Positions 48,759 to 56,809 of a stretch of 64,000 nucleotides of DNA are shown here, one piece after another. The notes under the pieces were generated by a model. That model was not told where the DNA came from, did no database searches, and worked only from the letters and a program-made list of their open reading frames with translations. The DNA lies in assembly GCF_002335745.1 (NCBI RefSeq), contig NZ_NIST01000001.1:4978090-5042089 (forward strand), written 5' to 3'. Position 1 is the stretch's first letter. Each line of letters begins with the position of its first letter. The position numbers and the translations under genes were made by a program. Origin of the DNA: Evansella halocellulosilytica (GTDB taxonomy: Bacteria; Bacillota; Bacilli; Bacillales; Salisediminibacteriaceae).

Positions 48759-49103
48759 GTCATCCCCCATTTCCATAGAAGTTTTATTAGAAAGTTATTT
48801 TAAAATGATCATGATAATTGCCCTATCATTAGGCTTTCGTCTTTCCGGGACATATATCTATTGCATATGTTGTGGTGTAGTAGTCTTTAGTTACCAAATA
48901 AAAGGTGCGTTAACATTTTTTAAACCATTATCGTCATGTCATCTAGCATGTTCAGTATATATGCGGCTAAGTTTCCATAATGTTTTTTCCTTCGCCTACG
49001 AAGATTGACTCTTACAATGAAGTCGAATTGCTCACGTAGACAAAATCTATCATTTTAAGCAAGGAAAGATTATTCACATTACTATTATGAAGGAGGAATT
49101 GAT
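48759..49103. other. Intergenic region before the 49.1-kb gene
   Basis: About 345 bp with no gene that I can support; the open plus-strand frame at 48757-49008 has no homology pattern and no ribosome-binding site. I see no repeat family members or structured RNAs here. Confidence 0.5.
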
Positions 49104-49346
49104 GTGTATCAAGATTCAACTAATTTTGGACAGTTCGACCCAAATCAAGATGAGCGTGTCATCGCTTTTGGGGGTAGACCGCCAAGAAGAAGACCTCATT
49201 TTTATGGGAGAAGATCTTTTTATCCAGCGCCATTTTTTGGAGGGGTTTTAGGCGGGCTTCTCGGTAGTGCTTTATTTAGTCCATATTATGGAGGATATTA
49301 TCCACCTTATTACCCTTACTACCCTCCGTACTATCCTTATTATTAA
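49104..49346 (+). CDS. Small Tyr/Pro/Gly/Arg-rich protein
   Basis: An 80-residue protein with three parts: an acidic start (YQDSTNFGQFDPNQDE), an Arg-rich middle (GRPPRRRPHFYGRRSF), a Gly-rich hydrophobic turn (FFGGVLGGLLGSALF), and a C-terminal Tyr-Pro repeat (YYPPYYPYYPPYYPYY). Such composition is known from spore coat and surface proteins that cross-link through tyrosine, but no family assignment is possible. The start is GTG 49104, after AAGGAGG. A strong terminator follows the stop. Confidence 0.75.
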   Translation: MYQDSTNFGQFDPNQDERVIAFGGRPPRRRPHFYGRRSFYPAPFFGGVLGGLLGSALFSPYYGGYYPPYYPYYPPYYPYY

Positions 49347-49353
49347 TTTCCGG

Positions 49354-49386
49354 CTTGGATACACTTTTTGGTGTATCCAGGTTTTG
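49354..49386 (+). terminator. Terminator of the Tyr-rich gene
   Basis: TGGATACAC pairs with GTGTATCCA around TTTTTG and is followed by GGTTTTG. Confidence 0.88.
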
Positions 49387-49498
49387 ATTCAAGGTTATAT
49401 CTTTAATAATTAGACTATCGATACCTCACCACCAGAAGGAACCCGTCTATATAAGCGTATTTAAAAGAACACAGATAGGGGGCTCAAAAGTAAAAAAG

Positions 49499-49570
49499 AA
49501 CTCTAAACCAAAATTGGCTAAGAGTTTTTTACTTGATAATTAACTATTTTTACTTTCCAGTATACATATT
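49499..49570 (+). repeat. Terminator plus 45-bp direct repeat, left copy
   Basis: A hairpin (AACTCTAAACC/GGCTAAGAGTT) ends in a T run that begins a 45-bp sequence (49526-49570) found again without mismatch at 55527-55571. The two copies bound the 6-kb accessory cassette. Confidence 0.85.
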
Positions 49571-49746
49571 TAGTATTCGAATTATGGTGTGGAAAAATGT
49601 TGTCGCCCATTGATGTTCATAAATATAAAAATCGGACCATCGTGTGGAAAACCACCCAATAGATTTTTTAAAATGTCCAAACCTTATTGACACATTTGCA
49701 AAAATTGTTATAATAATGTCCAATATCTTTGACATAGGTGATACTA

Positions 49747-49938
49747 TTGAAAAATAAAATTAAAGCAATGCGAAAGAAACTGGGGATAACACAAGAGCAA
49801 CTCGCAAAGGAGTGTGGAGTTGTTAGACAAACGATAAACTGTATAGAGAATGATAAATATGATCCCACACTGGAGTTGGCTTTCAAATTATCAAAAACGC
49901 TAAAATTAAAGGTAGATGAATTGTTTATTTATGATTAA
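49747..49938 (+). CDS. XRE-family transcriptional regulator (YozG-like)
   Basis: A 63-residue helix-turn-helix protein. HTH helices cover RKKLGITQEQLAKECGVV and RQTINCIENDKYDPTLEL, the pattern of small Cro/C1-type regulators. I chose TTG 49747 (MKNKIKAMRKKLG) because AGGTGAT precedes it by a normal distance; GTG 49738 is part of that site. The deformylase gene starts 25 nt downstream and is probably co-transcribed. Targets unknown. Confidence 0.88.
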   Translation: MKNKIKAMRKKLGITQEQLAKECGVVRQTINCIENDKYDPTLELAFKLSKTLKLKVDELFIYD

Positions 49939-49963
49939 ATTTCATTCAAATTATATAATAACA

Positions 49964-50506
49964 ATGAAAGATATTGTAAGGGAAAGAAATGATGTCCTAC
50001 ATCAACCAACACAAGAAGTAATGGTACCTCCATCTGATGAAGATAAGGAAACATTAACTTGTATGATGAATTTCTTGAAAAATAGTCAAGACCCCGATCT
50101 ATCCCAAAAATATAAATTGCGTGCAGGAGTTGGCTTATCAGCGAATCAGATTGGCTTGAATAAGCGTATGTTCGTAGCTTATTTAACTGATGAGAAGGGG
50201 AAAGAGCATGAATATACCCTTATTAATCCGAAAATAATCAGCCATTCAGTTTCTATGATTTATTTACCACCAAGCGAAGGTTGCCTCTCTGTTGATCGGG
50301 ATATAAAAGGGTTTGTCCCAAGATATGAGAGGATTAAAGTGAAAGGGGTTAATTTAGAGGGAGAAGAATTAGTATTAAAACTTAAAGGCTATTCTTCTAT
50401 TGTTATTCAACATGAAATAGATCACCTGAATGGAATTATGTTTTATGAGCGTATGAATAAAGAAAATCCTTTCAAACTACCAGAAAACTGTAAAAGTTTG
50501 TACTGA
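49964..50506 (+). CDS. Peptide deformylase, YkrB/DefB-like paralogue with variant motif I
   Basis: A 180-residue enzyme that removes the N-formyl group from new proteins. Metal-binding motifs: EGCLS (105-109) and QHEIDH (149-154), intact. Motif I reads GVGLSANQ (55-62) where deformylases have GxGLAAPQ; the Gln is kept but Ala-Pro became Ser-Asn. Length and the N-terminal MKDIVRERND match DefB/YkrB. The start is ATG 49964. Being in an accessory cassette, it may be a second copy beside the housekeeping enzyme. Deformylase paralogues can change sensitivity to deformylase inhibitors, but nothing here proves this. Confidence 0.85.
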   Translation: MKDIVRERNDVLHQPTQEVMVPPSDEDKETLTCMMNFLKNSQDPDLSQKYKLRAGVGLSANQIGLNKRMFVAYLTDEKGKEHEYTLINPKIISHSVSMIYLPPSEGCLSVDRDIKGFVPRYERIKVKGVNLEGEELVLKLKGYSSIVIQHEIDHLNGIMFYERMNKENPFKLPENCKSLY

Positions 50507-51478
50507 AAATCACACATTAAGTCGGTATTCAAAGTTATGTAAGCGATGAGCTGTTGTTTCGACAGCTCATTTTAAATAGTTGAAGTTACTTCCGGGAAAT
50601 TGTTACCAGATCATTTCCAAAATCGGGACCAAAAAGGCTATGAATGGGTGTATGGAGAAATCTATTGTGCTGTTTTTTCCACATTGAGTACATGATGATA
50701 TTTAAATGACATACTAATAACATAGAAAAAACGTTGTGGGAAATTGTATCTCATTTAAATGGGAATGGGCCTTTGTTATTTAAGATATTTATATTCATTT
50801 CGTATCCATTACATAAGATAGTAGATGATATAACGAAAATAAAGTTGTCATCAAAAGGTGGAAGGTACTGCGAGACTATGGCTCTGTCGTTTATCCGTCG
50901 AGACAAATCGATGTATTTTCGAAAAGGCAATGCTTTTTCCTACGGAAAAACGGACGAGGTAGATCCCTTCGAGCTTGATCGAAGAAGCTCAACCGTTCGT
51001 CCGTGGCAAAGAAGACATTGTGAATGCAAACGAAGTGATGTATGAACAGATGTCGCACTTGTGCCTAGAGGTGAAAGCGAGTAGTTAATGGCGTATCAAT
51101 ACGGTTATCACGGATTCAGGTAATAATTTTCTTTCCAAACGATCACCTTTATTTGCTGATCACTTATCCGGTCTCTGAATCTACAACAGGCTCTGCAACC
51201 ACTTGGTTGAATAAACGATTCTTAGTGTGAAGTTTCTTATTCATTTTATAGTGACCAACTTTTTCATTTTATTTAAACAATTTTCTTCTCATTCAACTTT
51301 CATTCTGAACTAAACGCAGTTAGTTTTTAACCAGATTTGGTTATTAAAGATCAAGCTGCACATATAAATATTTGGTAAATTACTGCAATTAAACTATTCC
51401 CACTTCATCGCCCTACTCCCTATGTTAAGATTATCAGTTCATTAAAAATGTCATACAATACTTTGACTTTCAAAATAA
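50507..51478. other. Gene-poor stretch with degraded IS1182-type left end
   Basis: About 970 bp without a supportable gene. Around 50925-51080 the sequence (CCGTGGCAAAGAAGACATTG, then CAGATGTCGCACTTGTGC) parallels 4595-4680, the left end of the decayed IS1182 copy, so this is a fragment of the same element. The frame at 50734-51045 runs through this relic and is not taken as a gene. A short peptide near 50600-50690 (DHFQNRDQKGYEWVYGEIYC) looks like a fragment of a lost coding sequence. Nothing is visible at 51100-51470. Confidence 0.55.
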
Positions 51479-52405
51479 TTAGCTATCAATACTTTGGAAT
51501 ATAGGAGATACACCTAATAATTTTTTTGCCATTTGTTCATGTTCTTCTGTTCCAGATGCAATGGCAAACTCGGCAATTTCGATTGGATACGCCGCCACGT
51601 GTTCCACCACATGTTCTTTCATTAATGGCCATGTTTTGCCCCCTGCTTTATGATAATAATCAATGAGTGAATTTAAGCCTTTTTCACCAAAAGCAATATA
51701 ATAAAAGACGAAATCATTTGAAACATCAGCTATTTTCGCTTCTGTCCAGTCGATCAGCCCTGTTACCATTGTCTCCTCGTTGACTAGAGTGTGCCCAGGG
51801 TGTAAGTCACCATGAATCAGACCTGTTTCATTAGGCCACATTTCTTCATTAGCAATCCATGCTTGCCACCTGTTCCATAATGATTGCTCAACACCAAACA
51901 TCTCTTTTACATGATGCATCCGCTTATTCATTATGAATTTTAAATCACTTGCTTCCTCTACAGGTAATCCGGCACCTTCTGCACGTTGCTTTGGTACCTG
52001 ATGTAGTTCAGCTAACACTTTTGCTAGAGATTCATGAAATTGTTCAGGTACTTCTTTCTTACTATTCCCCCATACATAGTCTTGGATTTCTGTCGTGAAT
52101 TTCCCTGCAGGTACCCCGTTAAGTGCTTTGTAAGCAATCAAATCCTTTTCATATACTTCCCAATTGGGTATCTCAAAGGATACAAACTCACGAATTAAAG
52201 ATAATGCGTTTTGTTCCGTTACAGTACGCGGCAGAACATCATCTCTTCTTGGTATTCTTAATATCCAGTTGACACCATCTATATCTTCTGCAAATACAAC
52301 GTTGAAATCTAAGCCATCATCATTAAATCTTAATGAATCGACATTCACTTGAATTCCATGACCTTCAGCTAAGTCCACAATTTCCATTCTTTTTTGTTGC
52401 CCCAT
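51479..52405 (-). CDS. mph: Macrolide 2'-phosphotransferase (Mph family)
   Basis: A 308-residue kinase of the Mph branch of aminoglycoside-phosphotransferase-like enzymes. Active site: HGDLHPGHTLVN (residues 198-209, catalytic Asp200) and GLIDWTEAK (216-224, metal-binding Asp218). The N-lobe has VNWILRIPRRDDVLPR, a hallmark of macrolide phosphotransferases. It transfers phosphate from a nucleotide (GTP in studied members) to the desosamine 2'-OH of macrolides, inactivating them. Start ATG 52405 (or 52408) follows GGGAGGTG. It stands beside an ABC-2 exporter pair. Chromosomal Mph genes are known in Bacilli. Confidence 0.9.
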   Translation of the reverse strand: MGQQKRMEIVDLAEGHGIQVNVDSLRFNDDGLDFNVVFAEDIDGVNWILRIPRRDDVLPRTVTEQNALSLIREFVSFEIPNWEVYEKDLIAYKALNGVPAGKFTTEIQDYVWGNSKKEVPEQFHESLAKVLAELHQVPKQRAEGAGLPVEEASDLKFIMNKRMHHVKEMFGVEQSLWNRWQAWIANEEMWPNETGLIHGDLHPGHTLVNEETMVTGLIDWTEAKIADVSNDFVFYYIAFGEKGLNSLIDYYHKAGGKTWPLMKEHVVEHVAAYPIEIAEFAIASGTEEHEQMAKKLLGVSPIFQSIDS

Positions 52406-52544
52406 CATAAAGCACCTCCCATAAAATATTGCTGCACGTTGGGGAATCAAAGACCATGCACATTTATTCCGTTCTTTCACTCTAACACTAGCTTACCGTA
52501 TTTTATTTTTACTCTGTCTACTATATTAGTTCCATTATAAAATC

Positions 52545-53318
52545 TCATTCGCTTTTACGACGTTTGAATAGAAACGTTGCGGTGACCATTGCCACAATCA
52601 GTAATCCACCAAACCAAGCAATCATCAACCAATGGTTATGGCCGATTGGAGTCCCAAGCAAAAGTCCACGCAATGTCTCGATTAGTGGAGTCATCGGCTG
52701 GTTTTCAGCGAATGCATGAAGCCATGAGGGCATGGTCTCGGTTGGTACAAATGCGCTGCTCAAATAAGGCAGGAACAACATTGGAAACGTAACAGCATTA
52801 GCAGTTTCCACACTTTTTACGAGTAAACCAAAGACAACAAATACCCAGCTAATCGATAACATGAAAAGCGTTAAGACTCCTATCACACCAAGCCATTCCA
52901 GCCATCCTGCATCTGGCTGAAAACCAATGAGTAAGGCAACAAGGATTGCCACTGTAGTTGCAATTAGATTGCGAACGAAGCCTCCGATTACATGACCTAC
53001 CATTAAGGAAGATGGGAGCAGCGGCATCGTCCGGAATCGCTCAAATAAACCACCAACCATGTCCTGAGTAACACTGAGCGCTATGATCGAACTTCCAAAA
53101 CCAACACAGGTAATGATGACACCGGGAACGACATAATTCACATAATCTGTCCCTGTCTGAATCGCTCCTCCAAAAACATAGACAAACATAATCATGATGG
53201 CTACTGGTAATCCAATCGCCATCACCAATGACTCTGCTTCTCGAAAAATATGCTTTAAGCTGCGCAGCGACATAGTCCATCCGTCTAAAATGGCCCAATA
53301 CCATTTAGATTCACCCAC
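52545..53318 (-). CDS. ABC-2 type exporter permease
   Basis: A 257-residue permease with six helices of the ABC-2/DrrB type (SLVMAIGLPVAIMIMFVYVF first; SISWVFVVFGLLVKSVETAN later). With the ATPase encoded upstream it should export a hydrophobic compound or drug. The start GTG 53318 overlaps the last codons of the ATPase gene and follows AGGGAGC; TTG 53324 is an alternative. Substrate unknown. Confidence 0.9.
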   Translation of the reverse strand: MGESKWYWAILDGWTMSLRSLKHIFREAESLVMAIGLPVAIMIMFVYVFGGAIQTGTDYVNYVVPGVIITCVGFGSSIIALSVTQDMVGGLFERFRTMPLLPSSLMVGHVIGGFVRNLIATTVAILVALLIGFQPDAGWLEWLGVIGVLTLFMLSISWVFVVFGLLVKSVETANAVTFPMLFLPYLSSAFVPTETMPSWLHAFAENQPMTPLIETLRGLLLGTPIGHNHWLMIAWFGGLLIVAMVTATFLFKRRKSE

Positions 53319-54255
53319 TGACAACAGCTCCCTTCTGATGATTACTTGTTATTTCCATGAAAACATCATCCAGTGTCGGTTTACGGAAGATGAAAGATGC
53401 TGGATTTATACCGTGTTCATGCAACCCGTTCAACAATTGACGCATATTTTCCGGTGAACCTTCCATTGTAATGGTAATACTCATTTCATTTACATCCATT
53501 TGACCTCCCAAAAGATCCCGAGCTTTTTGACAGGAGGGCAAATCATAGAATGTGAATGCTAACTTTTCTTCTCCAACTATGCGTTTCAACTCCTCGGCAG
53601 TACCTTCTTCGACAATTTTCCCCCCACTGATAACAGCAATCTTGTCTGCAAGCTGATCGGCCTCTTCCAAATATTGTGTTGTTAAAAAGATCGTTACACC
53701 GCTCTCCGCAAGCCTTTCAATCATATGCCACATATTCTTACGACTACGTGGATCTAATCCAGTTGTTGGCTCATCAAGAAAAATCACTTGCGGATCTGCG
53801 ATTAGGCTGATGGCAATGTCAAGCCTGCGGCGCATCCCGCCGGAATAGGATTGTGCACGTTTTTTAGCTGCTTCTTGTAAATCAAATTGTTCCAAAAGTT
53901 CTGCAGTGCGCTGTTTGACCGTCTGGCGATCCAGGTGATTTAATCGACCCATCATTAGCAGATTTTCCTCTCCTGTTAGTAACTCATCTACTGCCGCATA
54001 TTGACCAGTTACACTAATCATTTTTTTTACAGAAGCTGACTCACGATTTGTATCATAACCGCCAATTGTTGCGACACCCCCATCTGCTTGAATCAAAGTT
54101 GATAAAATACGTACCATCGTGGTTTTCCCGGCCCCATTTTCTCCAAGCAGTGCAAAAATAGAGCCTTTTGTTACTTCAAAGTTGATTCCATCCAAAACAG
54201 TTTTCTTTCCATAATTTTTTTTAATATTCTTTACCGAAATAACAGGTTCAGGCAT
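53311..54255 (-). CDS. ABC transporter ATPase, DrrA-like
   Basis: A 314-residue ATPase: Walker A GENGAGKTT (38-46), signature SYSGGMRRRLDIA, Walker B VIFLDEPTTGLD and an H-loop region FLTTQYLEEADQLAD. The C-terminal extension (residues ~225-314) with KRIVGEEKLAFTFYD is typical of daunorubicin-resistance DrrA-like subunits. Start ATG 54255 follows AGGAGG; the upstream open frame overlaps the operator region. First gene of a two-gene operon whose promoter region carries two TetR-type palindromes. Confidence 0.93.
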   Translation of the reverse strand: MPEPVISVKNIKKNYGKKTVLDGINFEVTKGSIFALLGENGAGKTTMVRILSTLIQADGGVATIGGYDTNRESASVKKMISVTGQYAAVDELLTGEENLLMMGRLNHLDRQTVKQRTAELLEQFDLQEAAKKRAQSYSGGMRRRLDIAISLIADPQVIFLDEPTTGLDPRSRKNMWHMIERLAESGVTIFLTTQYLEEADQLADKIAVISGGKIVEEGTAEELKRIVGEEKLAFTFYDLPSCQKARDLLGGQMDVNEMSITITMEGSPENMRQLLNGLHEHGINPASFIFRKPTLDDVFMEITSNHQKGAVVSG

Positions 54256-54278
54256 AAAATTGCCTCCTTTCAAATATA

Positions 54279-54343
54279 GATTGACTAAGTCAATCAATAA
54301 CGAAATAAAAATAATCGTTTGTTATTGATTGATTTATTCAGTC
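54279..54343. promoter_or_regulatory. Two palindromic operators before the ABC operon
   Basis: GATTGACTAAGTCAATC (54279-54295) and the related GATTGATTTATTCAGTC (54327-54343) follow the pattern GATTGA-N5-TCAATC. The same pattern lies in front of the tetR gene at 55058-55074. They are the likely binding sites of the TetR regulator. Confidence 0.75.
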
Positions 54344-54400
54344 AATATAAAGAATAAAGGTCTTTTACTAATATGTCAATCCATTTTTCCGCAAAAAATA

Positions 54401-55012
54401 TTATTGTACTTCTATCATTCGTAAAAGAATACTTACCTTCTTCTCCATGTTTTCTTTCCAGAATGATGGATCATCTGCCATAATACTAGACAGGACAGTT
54501 AAGTAAATATTTAACAGCTCTTCCGTATTACCTTGAATGATCTCTCCGGATTTCTGTCCTTCAAGAAATAAAGGTGTTAATGCTTTGATATAAAATCGTC
54601 CTGATTTGTCTACGAGTTCATGTATATGATCAGGTAAACCATTGCTCCTATGGCAATGTTGAGCGATTCGAAAAACCATACTACTTGTTTCTGAATCACT
54701 TTCTGTAAATGCAAATTGCGTAAATTCTTTAATTTTTTCTAGGGGACTTCTCTCGCTTTCATTCAGATTATGAAAAAATTGCACGACCGTATTTTCATCC
54801 ATCACCCATTCCATACTCTCATAAAGTATTTGTTCTTTAGAATCAAAATAATGATAAATCAATCCATGGCTCACTTTCGCTTCTTTTGCAATCATACTTA
54901 TTTTCGTGAGTTTCACACCATTATCCGCAAACACTTTCAAAGCAGCACGCATCATTTGTTCTTTTCGTTCCGCTTTTTTCTGATCTAATTGCTCCTGATT
55001 TAAAGGTGTCAT
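54401..55012 (-). CDS. TetR-family transcriptional regulator
   Basis: A 203-residue repressor with an N-terminal HTH (KLTKISMIAKEAKVSHGLIY, then HYFDSKEQILYE) and a helical ligand-binding domain. Likely controls the divergent-in-function but same-strand ABC exporter operon to its left. Its start region contains a palindrome (55058-55074) of the same type as before the exporter genes, suggesting autoregulation. Start taken as ATG 55012; ATG 55021 is also possible, with AGGGA upstream of both. Confidence 0.9.
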   Translation of the reverse strand: MTPLNQEQLDQKKAERKEQMMRAALKVFADNGVKLTKISMIAKEAKVSHGLIYHYFDSKEQILYESMEWVMDENTVVQFFHNLNESERSPLEKIKEFTQFAFTESDSETSSMVFRIAQHCHRSNGLPDHIHELVDKSGRFYIKALTPLFLEGQKSGEIIQGNTEELLNIYLTVLSSIMADDPSFWKENMEKKVSILLRMIEVQ

Positions 55013-55057
55013 ATATATCATTTTCCCTTTTTTCTTTGAAAAGTTAATTTTTATTTT

Positions 55058-55074
55058 GATTGAATTATTCAATC
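55058..55074. promoter_or_regulatory. Palindromic operator before tetR
   Basis: GATTGAATTATTCAATC fits GATTGA-N5-TCAATC, as in the two sites at 54279 and 54327. Confidence 0.72.
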
Positions 55075-55264
55075 TATAAACCCTATACGAAATAGAGTCA
55101 AGTTATTTTTGGTTCACTCACTGTGCTTCAAAAACACGGATTAAAGTATGTACAGATAAATATTAATAAACTTTCCTCTTTACTGTCCTAAATGTAAACA
55201 AGAAAGTTTAGTCAATATAAAAAAATTTAAAATTACTATAATTAAAGAGCCAGACGCTAAGACG

Positions 55265-55318
55265 TAGAGCCGATAATTTGAGGGTAATATATCTCATTTT
55301 ATCGGCTCTTTTTATAGG
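55265..55318 (+). terminator. Orphan terminator-like hairpin
   Basis: AGAGCCGATAA pairs with TTATCGGCTCT over a 22-nt loop and is followed by TTTTATAG. No intact plus-strand gene ends here, so it probably belonged to a lost gene. Confidence 0.6.
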
Positions 55319-55332
55319 AATTTAGGGTCATT

Positions 55333-55466
55333 CATCTTTTATTGCTTTTGTCTCTTTAATACCGTAAGCCAGAGCTTCCATAAGCATTAGCTCTTTATCC
55401 ATGAAGCTATCCATTTGCTTTTCCACTTGTATACGTCTGGTGTTTTTCGACTCGAGGATAATTTTC
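55333..55466 (-). pseudogene. Possible fragment of a lost coding sequence
   Basis: A minus-strand frame of about 44 codons (KIILESKNTRRIQVEKQMDS, then ELMLMEALAYGIKETKAI) with protein-like composition ends in TGA at 55333, but has no start codon or ribosome-binding site at its beginning, where a stop lies upstream. It looks like the C-terminal part of a gene removed when the cassette formed. The family is not recognised. Confidence 0.4.
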
Positions 55467-55498
55467 AAATTAGTACAAATTTGGCACGTCTAAAAAAA

Positions 55499-55571
55499 GA
55501 CTCCCAACCAGAATTGGTTAGGAGTCTTTTTACTTGATAATTAACTATTTTTACTTTCCAGTATACATATT
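55499..55571 (+). repeat. Terminator plus 45-bp direct repeat, right copy
   Basis: A hairpin (GACTCCcAACCA/TGGTTaGGAGTC) followed by the same 45 bp as at 49526-49570, here at 55527-55571. The hairpin arms differ in several compensated positions from the left copy, while the 45 bp are identical. Confidence 0.85.
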
Positions 55572-55689
55572 GAATGGAGGAAACTTTAAGAATGGTTTCA
55601 CCTCTTCCCTACCCCCTATATTTTCTTATCAGTGAGAAATATTGGTTTGATATTACAGGAGCGGCATGCGAACGTATATCCCTAAAAAG

Positions 55690-56598
55690 TTATTTCTCAA
55701 CCTCAAGATGTTTTTTTAGCTCATTAGAAAGTAGCTGTAACTCTTCTTCATCAGGGAAATAATAGTAAATGCCATCCTTCTTTTTACTTCCCCCTTCAAT
55801 TTGATGCTGCTCTATGTTATTGATAGCCTTTTTATAGTTGGTTTGAATATTCCACATCTCATTTATCGTTAAATTTGTTTGAACATTTTCTTCAACGACT
55901 TCAAGGATATCGGTAAGGTTCGCAATAGAAGAAAAGCTTGCACCCTCATCGATGATAGCTTCTATTACTTCTCTCTGCCGAAGCTGGCGGCCAAAATCTC
56001 CCTGTGGATCATCTGCTCTCATACGGGAGTAGCCTAACGCTTCTTCACCATCCAAAATGAGCGTACCTTCCGGGTAATGCATCTCATGAAACGTGAATTC
56101 AAACTCATTATCCACTTCTACTCCACCTATTGCATCAACAAGACCTACGAAGCTCTCCATATTCACCTTTACAAAATAATCAACAGGAATATCTAAGAAA
56201 TGTTCAACCGTATATAACGCCGTTTCACTGCCACCAATAGCATGGGCGTGGCTTATTTTATCTGTTGTTCTGATTCCCCTTATTTCCGTGTAAGTATCAC
56301 GGGGAATGCTTACCATGTTTATCGATTCAGTATGCGGGTTAATCGTTAATAAGAGTAAAGTATCTGTCCGGCCGAGGTCGTCACGACTTTCAAGTTCATC
56401 AATACCCATTAGCAAAATCGAAATAGGGTTACCTTCATCCAAATTAATGGATTCCAGCCGCTTTTCAGATTGTGAACGATCTATATTTTCCTGAATACTT
56501 CCTATCGTTGAGTTTACTGCCTGCCATAAATAGCCTCCTGCACCTAAAACTAACACAATTAAAGTTGTGAGGGTAATAAGTAGAATTTTTTTCCCCAT
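55690..56598 (-). CDS. LCP-family (LytR-CpsA-Psr) cell-wall polymer ligase
   Basis: A 302-residue protein with one N-terminal membrane anchor (ILLITLTTLIVLVLGAGGYL) and an extracellular LCP domain (residues ~60-215). The family residues that bind the lipid-linked polymer pyrophosphate are in GRTDTLLLLTIN, VSIPRDTYTEI and ALGYSRMRADDPQGDFGRQLRQREV. LCP enzymes move glycopolymers from undecaprenyl lipid onto peptidoglycan. It is the last gene of the minus-strand polyglutamate locus, 211 nt after the fusion gene. AAGGAGG precedes the ATG. This points to wall attachment of a glycan made by the locus. Confidence 0.93.
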   Translation of the reverse strand: MGKKILLITLTTLIVLVLGAGGYLWQAVNSTIGSIQENIDRSQSEKRLESINLDEGNPISILLMGIDELESRDDLGRTDTLLLLTINPHTESINMVSIPRDTYTEIRGIRTTDKISHAHAIGGSETALYTVEHFLDIPVDYFVKVNMESFVGLVDAIGGVEVDNEFEFTFHEMHYPEGTLILDGEEALGYSRMRADDPQGDFGRQLRQREVIEAIIDEGASFSSIANLTDILEVVEENVQTNLTINEMWNIQTNYKKAINNIEQHQIEGGSKKKDGIYYYFPDEEELQLLSNELKKHLEVEK

Positions 56599-56655
56599 AA
56601 TGATACCTCCTTGCTTCCTTCTCCTTCTTCTATATGTAAACTCAAGAAAGGTGCA

Positions 56656-56688
56656 TACCGTAAAAGCTTAATTGAGCTTTACGGCGTT
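56656..56688. other. Hairpin between the fusion gene and the LCP gene
   Basis: CCGTAAAAGCT pairs with AGCTTTACGG around TAATTG. No T run follows on either strand, so it may be an RNA-processing or attenuating structure rather than a terminator. Confidence 0.5.
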
Positions 56689-56809
56689 TCACTAGTTTAA
56701 CGATTCAGTTTAGCAAAACTATGCTTGCCTTAAAGTATTATTGGTGAAAGCCTTAGTTGCAATTATACGATCATCCATAGGTTTATTAAAAAATCCGTTC
56801 ACAAAAAGT

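Noticed and set aside
48757-49008. 83-codon plus-strand frame after yunF
   Set aside because: No ribosome-binding site, overlaps the yunF start on the opposite strand, and composition is not protein-like.
50734-51045. 103-codon frame in the cassette
   Set aside because: Second half runs through an IS1182 left-end relic; no ribosome-binding site; composition changes in the middle.
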